This document shows positions 1-6,882 of a stretch of 6,882 nt of DNA, piece after piece. The notes beneath the pieces are model-generated. The model did no database searches. It was not told the origin of the DNA and was given only the letters and a program-made list of their open reading frames with translations. The translations under genes and the position numbers were made by a program. The stretch comes from Moraxellaceae bacterium (GTDB lineage: Bacteria > Pseudomonadota > Gammaproteobacteria > Pseudomonadales > Moraxellaceae), in the NCBI GenBank assembly GCA_021156385.1, contig JAJNDL010000106.1:1-6882 (forward strand), given 5' to 3'. Each line of letters starts with the position of its first letter. Within the stretch, counting starts at the first letter, position 1.

Positions 1-785
1 TCACGGCGCAGCAGTGCCAGGAAGGCATTGATGTCGTGCGGCGCGGACACCGTGTCCAGGATGAAATGGAAGTTGTTGCGCTCGGCCTTCATCGCGTCCC
101 GGTCACCGGAGATCACCACCCTGTGTGCGCCCAGGCGCAACGCATCCCCCGCCTTGGCGGGAGACGTGGTAAACAGCACCACCTCCGCCCCGAAGGCACG
201 TGCGAACTTCAGGGCCATGTGTCCCAGCCCGCCCAAGCCGACCACGCCGACTTTCTGTCCGGGGCCGACCTTCCAGTAGCGCAGCGGCGAGTAGGTCGTG
301 ATGCCTGCGCACAACAGTGGCGCCGTGGCGGCGGGATCGAGCCCGGCAGGCACCCGCAGCGTGAAGTCCTCGTCCACGACGATGTTGTTCGAGTAGCCGC
401 CATAGGTGATGCCACCCGTATGCTTCTCTGGGCCACCATAGGTCATGACCGGACCGCGCTCGCAGAACTGCTCCTCACCCTCGCGGCAGTTCACGCATTG
501 CCGGCAGGAATCCACCATGCAGCCCACTGCCGCCATGTCGCCCGGGCGGAACTTCGTCACCGCACTGCCAACGGCAGTGACGCGCCCCACGATCTCGTGG
601 CCGGGTACGCAGGGATAGCGGCTGCGGCCCCATTCGCTGCGCACCACGTGCAGGTCGGAGTGGCAGACGCCGCAGTAGAGGATCTCGAGCTGCACGTCCC
701 TGGCAGTCAGGTCGCGGCGCTCGAAACGAAAGGGGGCCAGCGGAGACCGGGCATCGGTGGCGGCATAGCCTATGGACGTGATCAT
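1..785 (-). CDS. Zinc-dependent NAD(P) alcohol dehydrogenase, YahK-like (partial, C-terminus off the window)
   Basis: Medium-chain zinc alcohol/aldehyde oxidoreductase, probably cytoplasmic, interconverting alcohols and aldehydes with NADP(H). The first 261 residues are present; the E. coli YahK family is about 350 long, so the last quarter is missing at the left edge. Catalytic zinc ligands are visible as C41 (GVCHSDLH), H63-E64 (PGHE) and C159 (PLLCAGITTYSPL). The structural zinc site is complete: C94, C97, C100, C108. The nucleotide-binding glycine motif GLGGLGH is at 183-189. After the second Rossmann strand comes FTTS (205-208) instead of an acidic residue, which in this family favours NADP(H). 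The ATG start has GGAG five bases upstream and matches the family N-terminus. The gene follows about 330 non-coding bases, so it is probably its own transcription unit. The physiological substrate cannot be read from the sequence; the family is broad (cinnamyl alcohol dehydrogenase-like). Confidence 0.93.
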   Translation of the reverse strand, partial: MITSIGYAATDARSPLAPFRFERRDLTARDVQLEILYCGVCHSDLHVVRSEWGRSRYPCVPGHEIVGRVTAVGSAVTKFRPGDMAAVGCMVDSCRQCVNCREGEEQFCERGPVMTYGGPEKHTGGITYGGYSNNIVVDEDFTLRVPAGLDPAATAPLLCAGITTYSPLRYWKVGPGQKVGVVGLGGLGHMALKFARAFGAEVVLFTTSPAKAGDALRLGAHRVVISGDRDAMKAERNNFHFILDTVSAPHDINAFLALLRR

Positions 786-1119
786 GACAGCTCCTGCAGA
801 TCCGGGATTCCGCACAGATTAACGACTGGGATATTGTGGGCAAGCGGGAATAGGAACTGCTGGTTGCTGCCGGGCCCCCGGTATTGTGCAGCGCGATTCT
901 GTTGAATCCGACCCGGGTGCGTTCGCGCCCTTTTCAATACCCGTAGTTTAGCGGAGCCTGCCTCGCTACGCAGCGCTGGCAAAGCCGGTATCCAAAACCG
1001 CTGCGCGGTTTTGCATTCGCGCTACGGTCACCCGACGCGTCATCATTCGGACGCCAAGGTTCGTCGGTGGCAAACCTGTCGAACCCGGTGCATGCGTTCC
1101 AGTCGCGAGAGAAAGTATC
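786..1119. other. Intergenic region without a recognisable gene
   Basis: This 334-base stretch separates the tRNA-Ala/tRNA-Glu unit from the alcohol dehydrogenase gene. No open frame here resembles a protein I know, and no RNA gene was recognised. It should contain the dehydrogenase promoter, but I found no convincing pair of hexamers; the best (TTGCCC, 16-base gap, TAATCT near 824) is weak. It holds a perfect 9-bp hairpin at 993-1013 and two vaguely similar segments near 897-927 and 1075-1107 (CTGTYGAA followed by CCCGG and GTTC). Confidence 0.6.
993..1013. repeat. Perfect inverted repeat, 9-bp stem with 3-base loop
   Basis: CAAAACCGC at 993-1001 pairs with GCGGTTTTG at 1005-1013 around the loop TGC. 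It is not followed by a T-run on either strand beyond the stem's own TTTT, so it is a poor intrinsic terminator. It may be a protein-binding palindrome, a small repetitive-element hairpin or chance. Confidence 0.6.
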
Positions 1120-1162
1120 AAATTAAAGGCCCCGGTCACGTCGTGACCGGGGCCTTTAATTT
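1120..1162 (-). terminator. Intrinsic terminator of the tRNA-Ala/tRNA-Glu unit, symmetric
   Basis: A 19-bp perfect stem (1120-1138 with 1144-1162) closes on the five-base loop CGTCG. The core pairs GGCCCCGGTCA with TGACCGGGGCC, and the base of the stem is A/T-rich (AAATTAAA / TTTAATTT). It begins directly after the CCA end of tRNA-Glu. The symmetric A/T flanks would let it act on both strands, although there is no plus-strand gene here to need it. Confidence 0.9.
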
Positions 1163-1238
1163 TGGCGTCCCCACGGGGATTCGAACCCCGGTTACCGCCG
1201 TGAAAGGGCGATGTCCTAGGCCTCTAGACGATGGGGAC
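1163..1238 (-). tRNA. tRNA-Glu (anticodon TTC)
   Basis: A 76-base tRNA with the acceptor stem GTCCCCA/TGGGGAC, discriminator G and an encoded CCA (TGG at 1163-1165 on the plus strand). The anticodon loop CTTTCAC carries TTC (plus-strand GAA at 1202-1204). The T arm contains GGTTCGAATCC. It reads GAA and GAG codons. It lies 19 bases after tRNA-Ala and directly before a strong terminator, so the two are almost certainly one transcript. Its charging enzyme, GltX, is encoded just upstream of the pair. Confidence 0.98.
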
Positions 1239-1257
1239 GGAATCGGGAAGCAGGGTC

Positions 1258-2843
<1,586 letters not shown>

Positions 2844-2874
2844 GGCGCATCCGGCGACAGGAAAAACGGGCGGG

Positions 2875-2905
2875 ATTATAGCGTCGGCCGATTTGCCGTC
2901 GGCAA
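2875..2905 (-). promoter_or_regulatory. Probable gltX promoter
   Basis: A perfect TATAAT (minus strand 2880-2875) lies 31 bases before the gltX ATG. The best -35 is TTGCCG (2905-2900) with a 19-base spacer, longer than ideal. It sits just after the tRNA-Ser terminator, where a new promoter is expected. The start site would be near 2868, leaving a leader of about 25 bases. Confidence 0.6.
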
Positions 2906-2919
2906 CCGGCGACGCAATG

Positions 2920-2946
2920 AAAAAGCCCCGCGTGCGCGGGGCTTTT
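2920..2946 (-). terminator. Intrinsic terminator after tRNA-Ser
   Basis: AAAAGCCCCGC (2921-2931) pairs with GCGGGGCTTTT (2936-2946) around a four-base loop. On the minus strand the stem runs into five T residues. It starts seven bases after the CCA end of tRNA-Ser and separates that unit from the gltX promoter. Confidence 0.92.
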
Positions 2947-2952
2947 CGATTT

Positions 2953-3043
2953 TGGCGGAGAGGGTGGGATTTGAACCCACGGTAGGGGAGACCCCTACTT
3001 CGGATTTCGAGTCCGACCCGTTCAGCCGCTCCGGCACCTCTCC
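2953..3043 (-). tRNA. tRNA-Ser (anticodon CGA)
   Basis: A 91-base class II tRNA with the long variable arm expected for serine (TAGGGGTCTCCCCTA). Acceptor stem GGAGAGG/CCTCTCC, discriminator G and encoded CCA (TGG at 2953-2955). The anticodon stem TCGGA/TCCGA encloses CTCGAAA, giving CGA, which reads only TCG codons. It lies 46 bases after the small lipoprotein gene and is followed at once by a terminator. Confidence 0.97.
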
Positions 3044-3056
3044 AAACGAGGGCGCA

Positions 3057-3085
3057 ACGATACCGGCTCGGCCGCGCCTAAACAA
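3057..3085 (-). promoter_or_regulatory. Possible tRNA-Ser promoter
   Basis: TTGTTT (3085-3080), a 17-base spacer and TATCGT (3062-3057) lie 14 bases before the mature tRNA-Ser 5' end, followed by a GC-rich stretch. The hexamers match the consensus at three and four of six positions. No terminator separates tRNA-Ser from the upstream lipoprotein gene, so read-through is another possible source. Confidence 0.45.
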
Positions 3086-3089
3086 GAGC

Positions 3090-3284
3090 TCAGAGGGGGA
3101 TATCGTCGACCGTGTTGGCAGCCTTCTGCACCACGTCGTTGACTGTGTTGCCGGCGACAGGAACGATGGAGACAACGGCACCGACGACACGCATCGGCAC
3201 GGTGACGACCTTGGTCAGGAAACAGCCGCTCAGGGAAGATGCCAGGGCCGCTACCGCCACAACACGCAGAATAGTCTTGTTCAT
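3090..3284 (-). CDS. Small lipoprotein, 64 residues, function unknown
   Basis: The predicted protein starts MNKTILRVVAVAALASSLSGC, a lipoprotein signal with lipobox LSGC and the acylated cysteine at residue 21. The residue after it is Phe, not Asp, so the Lol rule would send it to the outer membrane. The mature part is only 44 residues: an apolar stretch (about 25-46, rich in Val, Pro and Gly) and a short polar end with Asn and Asp. I chose this ATG, not one 20 codons upstream, because the signal peptide starts there and GGAG lies ten bases before it. It resembles short lipoproteins grouped, I believe, as DUF6726; that name is from memory and uncertain. The gene is 114 bases after purC on the same strand with no terminator seen between, and could be co-transcribed with it. 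Confidence 0.82.
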   Translation of the reverse strand: MNKTILRVVAVAALASSLSGCFLTKVVTVPMRVVGAVVSIVPVAGNTVNDVVQKAANTVDDIPL

Positions 3285-3398
3285 TTTTTCTGGACTCCAT
3301 GGAAATGAGCAGGCAGCGCGCAGTCCGCACCAGCCGTCCGCCAAGTGTGACAGGAGGCCGGAGACCGGGCAATCCTGACCACAGCCGCCAACCTGGCT

Positions 3399-4112
3399 TC
3401 AGTCGAACTTCACGCCGAGCCGGTGGCCGACTTCCTCATAGGCTTCGACGACACCACCAAGACCCTGCCGGAACCGGTCCTTGTCCAGCTTCTTGCGCGT
3501 GTCTTTATCCCAGAGTCGGCAGCCATCGGGCGAAAACTCGTCGCCCAGCACGATGTCGCCATGGAAGAGGCCGAACTCCAGCTTGAAGTCGACTAGCAGC
3601 ATGTTGCCGCCATCGAAGAGCTGCTTGAGAACCTCGTTGACCTTGAAGGACAGCTCCTTCATGCGCTGCAACTGTTCATCCGTGGCCCAGCCAAAGGAAC
3701 GCACGTGGTATTCGTTCACCATGGGATCGCCAAGGGCGTCGTTCTTGAGGAAAAGCTCGAAGGTCGGAGGCAGCAGCTCCTTGCCCTCCTCCACGCCCAG
3801 GCGGCGCACCAGGCTGCCAGCAGCGAAGTTGCGGACCACGCACTCCACCGGGATCATGGTCAGGCGCTTCACGAGCGACTCATTGTCGGAGAGCAGCTTT
3901 TCCTGGTGCACGGGAATGCCGGCAGCCGCCAGTTTCTCCATGATGAAAGCGTTGAACTTGTTGTTCACCATGCCCTTGCGATCGAGCTGCTCGACTTTCT
4001 TGCCGTCGAAGGCAGAGGTGTCGTTGCGGAAGAGAATGACAAGGTGGTCTGCATCGTCAGTGGCATACACCGATTTGGCCTTGCCGGTGTAAAGAAGTTC
4101 ACGCTTTTCCAT
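3399..4112 (-). CDS. purC: SAICAR synthetase (phosphoribosylaminoimidazole-succinocarboxamide synthase)
   Basis: Joins aspartate to carboxyaminoimidazole ribotide (CAIR) with ATP hydrolysis to make SAICAR, a late step of de novo purine synthesis, in the cytoplasm. The protein has 237 residues, the same length as E. coli PurC, and aligns end to end. Visible signatures are the nucleotide loop GKAKSVY (10-16), RNDTSAFDG (29-37), the first family motif [14 protein letters not shown] (87-100), the second LVDFKLEFG (173-181), and [13 protein letters not shown] (190-202). The ATG has GGAG six bases upstream. The gene follows bamC after 79 bases with no terminator in the gap, matching the dapA-bamC-purC order of E. 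coli, so it is probably the third gene of that operon. I see no clear purine-repressor operator. Confidence 0.97.
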   Translation of the reverse strand: MEKRELLYTGKAKSVYATDDADHLVILFRNDTSAFDGKKVEQLDRKGMVNNKFNAFIMEKLAAAGIPVHQEKLLSDNESLVKRLTMIPVECVVRNFAAGSLVRRLGVEEGKELLPPTFELFLKNDALGDPMVNEYHVRSFGWATDEQLQRMKELSFKVNEVLKQLFDGGNMLLVDFKLEFGLFHGDIVLGDEFSPDGCRLWDKDTRKKLDKDRFRQGLGGVVEAYEEVGHRLGVKFD

Positions 4113-4191
4113 TCATCTCTCCGCTCGGCCCGCCACTCAGGGAGGCCGCAATTCATTGACTTCGCCGGGGCGGAACTGGGCCGCCGCCGGA

Positions 4192-4794
4192 TCAGGGTTG
4201 CCCGGCCTCAGGCCAGTTGGCGACGATGGCTTCGAACAGCGACTGAGTGGTTGTCCGGGGAGCCAAGGTATCGTCATCCTTCTGCAGGGTCATCGTATAG
4301 GCCGTCTGGCCACGCGTCAGCCGCAGCTGGTAGGGCGTATCCTTGCCGACCTCATCGGACAACCTGAGATAGTACAGGCCGATCCGCTGGTCGCGGTCAT
4401 CCACCTTGATAGCGGCCTTGCGCAGCGCCTGATCCAGCCCGTCCCAGATCACATTGACGTCGCCGACAACGCTGATCAGCGGATAGCCGTTGCCATCTTG
4501 GGTAAGCACGGGCCTCTCCGTCGCGGCAGGGTCCGCGGCTTTCTCGGCAGGGGCGGCATCGGCCAGAACCAGAGGCTTGGGAGGCGGCGCCTTGAACTTC
4601 TTCGGCCACTCCTTGGGAACGGGGCCCGGCGGTATGGGATACAGCGGCTTGATCGGGCGGATCTCCACGCCAGCCGGAATTACCAGCGGGGGAACTTCGC
4701 GGACAACGCGGTAATCACTGGCCGGATCGCGGGCCGCGGAACATCCTGCCAGCACTACCGCAACCCCGAATACGGACAGGCTCCGCAAGAGCAT
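4192..4794 (-). CDS. bamC: Outer-membrane assembly lipoprotein BamC, short form
   Basis: BamC (NlpB) is a lipoprotein of the BAM complex, which inserts beta-barrel proteins into the outer membrane. The signal peptide ends in the lipobox LAGC, with the lipidated cysteine at 18. Residues 19-60 form an unstructured, proline-rich segment (EVPPLVIPAG at 33-42), like the part of E. coli BamC that binds BamD. A Pro/Ala/Lys linker follows to about 95. One folded domain (about 103-195, starting GYPLISVVGDVNVIW) resembles the second, C-terminal helix-grip domain of E. coli BamC. At 200 residues against 344 in E. coli, the first helix-grip domain seems absent. The ATG shares one base with the dapA stop (TGATG) and has GGAG seven bases upstream, so it is translationally coupled to dapA. 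The assignment rests on the lipobox, domain likeness and the dapA-bamC-purC order. Confidence 0.88.
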   Translation of the reverse strand: MLLRSLSVFGVAVVLAGCSAARDPASDYRVVREVPPLVIPAGVEIRPIKPLYPIPPGPVPKEWPKKFKAPPPKPLVLADAAPAEKAADPAATERPVLTQDGNGYPLISVVGDVNVIWDGLDQALRKAAIKVDDRDQRIGLYYLRLSDEVGKDTPYQLRLTRGQTAYTMTLQKDDDTLAPRTTTQSLFEAIVANWPEAGQP

Positions 4795-5669
4795 CAGAGT
4801 GCTCCAGCCTGGCGCAGGGCCTCACGCACCTTTTCACGACAGGGCTCTGCCAGCACAGTAAGCGGCAGACGGATACCCGTATCGATCCGCCCCATTTCAT
4901 GCAAGGCCCACTTGACCGGTATTGGATTGGACTCGACGAACAGGTCCCTATGCAGGGCGGCAAGCGGGGCATTCAATTGACGTGCGACCTCGGCCTCGCC
5001 TTGCAGGGCCGCGGCACACAGCTTGGCCATGCTGCCGGGCGCCACATTGGCAGTCACGGAGATGTTGCCTTTGGCCCCCAGCAGAATCAGCTCGTATGCG
5101 GTAGCGTCATCGCCGGAGTAGACGGCCATGCGTCCCCCAACCATGTCGATCAGCTCACGGCCCCGCTCCACGTTTCCGGTCGCATCCTTGATGCCGACGA
5201 TATTGGGCGTCCCGGCCAGGCGGGCGACTGTGGCGTTCTGCATGTCCACACCTGTGCGGCCCGGGACGTTATAAAGAATCTGGGGAATGGCTACCGCCTC
5301 TGCCAATGCCCGGTAGTGCTGGTAGAGGCCTTCTTGCGTTGGCTTGTTGTAGTAGGGCGTAACCAGAAGGCAGGCATCGGCACCGGCATCGGCTGCAGCC
5401 TGGGTCAGTTCGATGGCTTCCTTTGTGGAGTTTGCGCCGGTGCCGGCAATTACCGGGGCACGCCCGGCGGCACTACTGATGACAGTCCGGATGACCTCGA
5501 GATGCTCGTCAACATCCAGCGTGGCGGACTCGCCGGTAGTGCCAACGGCAACGATCGCATTGGTACCCTCGGCCACGTGCCACTCGACCAGGCGATGCAA
5601 GGCCTCCCAGTCCACCGCACCATCACGATGCATGGGTGTAACCAGGGCAACAATGCTCCCGCTAATCAT
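4794..5669 (-). CDS. dapA: 4-hydroxy-tetrahydrodipicolinate synthase
   Basis: Condenses pyruvate and aspartate semialdehyde, the first committed step to diaminopimelate and lysine, in the cytoplasm. The 291 residues match the family length (E. coli 292) and cover the whole TIM barrel. Catalytic residues fall at the E. coli positions: T44 and T45 (GTTGES, 43-48), Y107 (YYNKP), Y133 (LYNVPGRT), R138, and the Schiff-base K161 (GIKDATG, 159-165). The ATG has GGAGA five bases upstream. It is the first gene of the dapA-bamC-purC group and overlaps bamC by one base. It lies 81 bases past the tRNA-Gly terminator region, so its promoter should be in 5670-5750. Only weak hexamers are visible there. Confidence 0.98.
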   Translation of the reverse strand: MISGSIVALVTPMHRDGAVDWEALHRLVEWHVAEGTNAIVAVGTTGESATLDVDEHLEVIRTVISSAAGRAPVIAGTGANSTKEAIELTQAAADAGADACLLVTPYYNKPTQEGLYQHYRALAEAVAIPQILYNVPGRTGVDMQNATVARLAGTPNIVGIKDATGNVERGRELIDMVGGRMAVYSGDDATAYELILLGAKGNISVTANVAPGSMAKLCAAALQGEAEVARQLNAPLAALHRDLFVESNPIPVKWALHEMGRIDTGIRLPLTVLAEPCREKVREALRQAGAL

Positions 5670-5750
5670 GCTGCTCTCCGCCAGCTCAGAAAGCTGACAA
5701 TGGTAATGGCCACCGACCGTGTTGAACAGGCTGAACTGCCGCCCAAATAG

Positions 5751-5772
5751 AAAAGCCGGCTAAAGCCGGCTT
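5751..5772 (-). terminator. Intrinsic terminator after tRNA-Gly
   Basis: AAGCCGGC (5753-5760) pairs with GCCGGCTT (5765-5772) around the loop TAAA. On the minus strand the stem ends in TTTT. It begins seven bases after the tRNA-Gly CCA end and separates it from dapA. Confidence 0.9.
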
Positions 5773-5779
5773 CGAAAAC

Positions 5780-5855
<76 letters not shown>

Positions 5856-5893
5856 ATCTTGCCGTGCAGATTGGGGAGCACGGCGGAGGCCGC

Positions 5894-5921
5894 ATTTTAC
5901 CGATGGCGCCTGCCCTGTCAA
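5894..5921 (-). promoter_or_regulatory. Sigma-70 promoter of tRNA-Gly
   Basis: A perfect -35 TTGACA (5921-5916), a 16-base spacer and TAAAAT (5899-5894), five of six matches to the -10. The bases after it, GCGGCC, form a GC-rich discriminator as in stable-RNA promoters. The start would be near 5887, about 31 bases before the tRNA. It begins 18 bases past the pgsA stop. Confidence 0.85.
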
Positions 5922-5938
5922 TGCAGCCCGATCGCCAA

Positions 5939-6499
5939 TTACTGCTCCATGAGGTCAGGCCAAGCTGCGCGCAGATAAACGAACATCGACCAGATGGTGA
6001 GCCCTGCCGCAACAATGAGCAGCAGAAAGCCGAGCTTGTCGAGCAAGGGATGATGCAGGAGGAGAACCGTAATGGCCGTCATCTGCATGGTGGTTTTCAG
6101 CTTCCCTATATAGGACACCGCGACACTGGCGCGCTTGCCAATTTCCGCCATCCATTCACGCAGGGCCGAAATGGTGATTTCCCGGGAAACAATCACGATC
6201 GCGGAGATCACCATGAGTACGTTGTCCGCATGCCACTGCACCAGAATGATCAGGGCTGCAGCGACCATGAGCTTGTCAGCCACCGGATCAAGAAAACGCC
6301 CGAATGCCGAGGTCTGGTTCAGGGTGCGGGCCAGATAGCCGTCAAACCAGTCGGTGATTGCCGCCACCAGGAAAACCCCGGCCGCCAGCATGTAACGCGC
6401 CTCGAGAGGGGTATATGTCAGCGCAATCAGGACGGGGATCAGCAGAATGCGAAGCAGTGTCAGCACGTTTGGAACGTTTAACAGGGTGGCAGCGCTCAA
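5939..6499 (-). CDS. pgsA: CDP-diacylglycerol--glycerol-3-phosphate 3-phosphatidyltransferase
   Basis: Inner-membrane enzyme that transfers a phosphatidyl group from CDP-diacylglycerol to glycerol 3-phosphate, giving phosphatidylglycerol phosphate. It is the committed step to phosphatidylglycerol and cardiolipin. The CDP-alcohol phosphotransferase motif is complete: D50, D53-G54, A57-R58, G67, D71 and D75. Hydrophobic helices are seen near 12-28, 36-50, 76-88, 94-110, 140-150 and 156-176. I start it at the TTG at 6499, which has GGAG six bases upstream and gives 186 residues (E. coli 182). A further TTG four codons upstream has no such site, and there is no ATG before the conserved NVPNVLTLLRI. 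The uvrC stop is 38 bases upstream; uvrC-pgsA is a conserved pair, so translation probably depends on the uvrC transcript. Confidence 0.95.
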   Translation of the reverse strand: MSAATLLNVPNVLTLLRILLIPVLIALTYTPLEARYMLAAGVFLVAAITDWFDGYLARTLNQTSAFGRFLDPVADKLMVAAALIILVQWHADNVLMVISAIVIVSREITISALREWMAEIGKRASVAVSYIGKLKTTMQMTAITVLLLHHPLLDKLGFLLLIVAAGLTIWSMFVYLRAAWPDLMEQ

Positions 6500-6537
6500 G
6501 GGTGGCTCCAAACGGATCGACAGCGTAGTGCACCCGC

Positions 6538-6882
6538 TCAGTGACTGTGCAAGGCGTCATAGATGGCTTCGGCCAATCTTAAACTAATCCCCGGCGCCAT
6601 CGCGAGGTCCCGCACGCTGGCCCTGACCAGCTCCTGCATGCCGCCGAAATGCTGGATCAGGTCCCGCCTCTTCTTTGGCCCCACTCCCGGGATGTCCTCC
6701 AGCACAGAACGCTTCCGCTGCTTGCCCCGTCGCGCACGATGCCCGGCGATGGCGAAACGATGCGCCTCGTCGCGAATATGCTGAATGAGGTGGAGCGCGG
6801 GCGAATCTGCCGGCAACTGCATGTCGGCCCCATCGGGGAAGTGCAGGGTTTCCAGCCCGGGCTTGCGCCCCTCCCCCTTGGC
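6538..6882 (-). CDS. uvrC: UvrABC excinuclease subunit C, C-terminal part (partial)
   Basis: UvrC cuts DNA on both sides of a lesion in nucleotide excision repair with UvrA and UvrB. Only the last 114 of about 610 residues are in the window; the rest lies beyond the right edge. The fragment starts in the RNase H-like nuclease domain ([26 protein letters not shown]), which includes the catalytic His of the RDEAHRFAI motif. It ends with two helix-hairpin-helix units, [14 protein letters not shown] and [15 protein letters not shown], that bind DNA and are needed for the 5' cut in E. coli. The likeness to E. coli UvrC is close over the whole fragment. The stop is TGA at 6538-6540, 38 bases before pgsA. 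Confidence 0.97.
   Translation of the reverse strand, partial: AKGEGRKPGLETLHFPDGADMQLPADSPALHLIQHIRDEAHRFAIAGHRARRGKQRKRSVLEDIPGVGPKKRRDLIQHFGGMQELVRASVRDLAMAPGISLRLAEAIYDALHSH

Noticed and set aside
36..905. Plus-strand open frame of 289 codons
   Set aside because: It is the antisense shadow of the alcohol dehydrogenase, whose zinc and nucleotide-binding motifs are intact on the minus strand.
3285..3398. Terminator or promoter between purC and the small lipoprotein gene
   Set aside because: Only a 4-bp CCGG palindrome without a T-run and no convincing hexamer pair were found.
5670..5750. dapA promoter
   Set aside because: Candidates such as TTCAAC with CATTGT or TACCAT at 15-18 base spacing match the consensus too poorly to report.

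Overview
The window is a 6.9-kb piece of a chromosome, about 60% GC, that looks like ordinary core genome of a gammaproteobacterium. All genes and all four tRNAs lie on the minus strand, so they are described here from high to low coordinates. Two points suggest the group. The order uvrC, pgsA, tRNA-Gly and the order dapA, bamC, purC both occur in Escherichia coli. The GltX protein is very close to the Pseudomonas-type enzyme. I cannot resolve the order or genus.

Layout: the 3' end of uvrC (6538-6882, cut by the window edge), pgsA (TTG start, 5939-6499), tRNA-Gly(GCC) with its own promoter and terminator, dapA, bamC overlapping dapA by one base, purC, a 64-residue lipoprotein gene, tRNA-Ser(CGA) and its terminator, gltX, tRNA-Ala(GGC), tRNA-Glu(TTC) and a strong terminator. 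Then come about 330 bases without a gene, and the 5' three quarters of a zinc alcohol dehydrogenase gene cut by the left edge. All four tRNA genes encode their CCA end.

The genes serve unrelated housekeeping functions: excision repair (uvrC), phosphatidylglycerol synthesis (pgsA), lysine and diaminopimelate synthesis (dapA), outer-membrane protein assembly (bamC), purine synthesis (purC) and translation (gltX and the tRNAs). dapA, bamC and purC look like one operon, perhaps continuing into the small lipoprotein gene and tRNA-Ser. tRNA-Ala and tRNA-Glu form a two-gene unit.

I see no CRISPR array, insertion sequence, phage gene or defence system, and no new multi-gene system. The most interesting spot is the gltX/tRNA-Ala junction. 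The gltX reading frame has no stop codon of its own. It runs through a near-consensus sigma-70 promoter and most of the tRNA-Ala gene, and stops at a TAG in the tRNA acceptor stem. A second point is a BamC of only 200 residues that appears to lack one of the two helix-grip domains known from E. coli.
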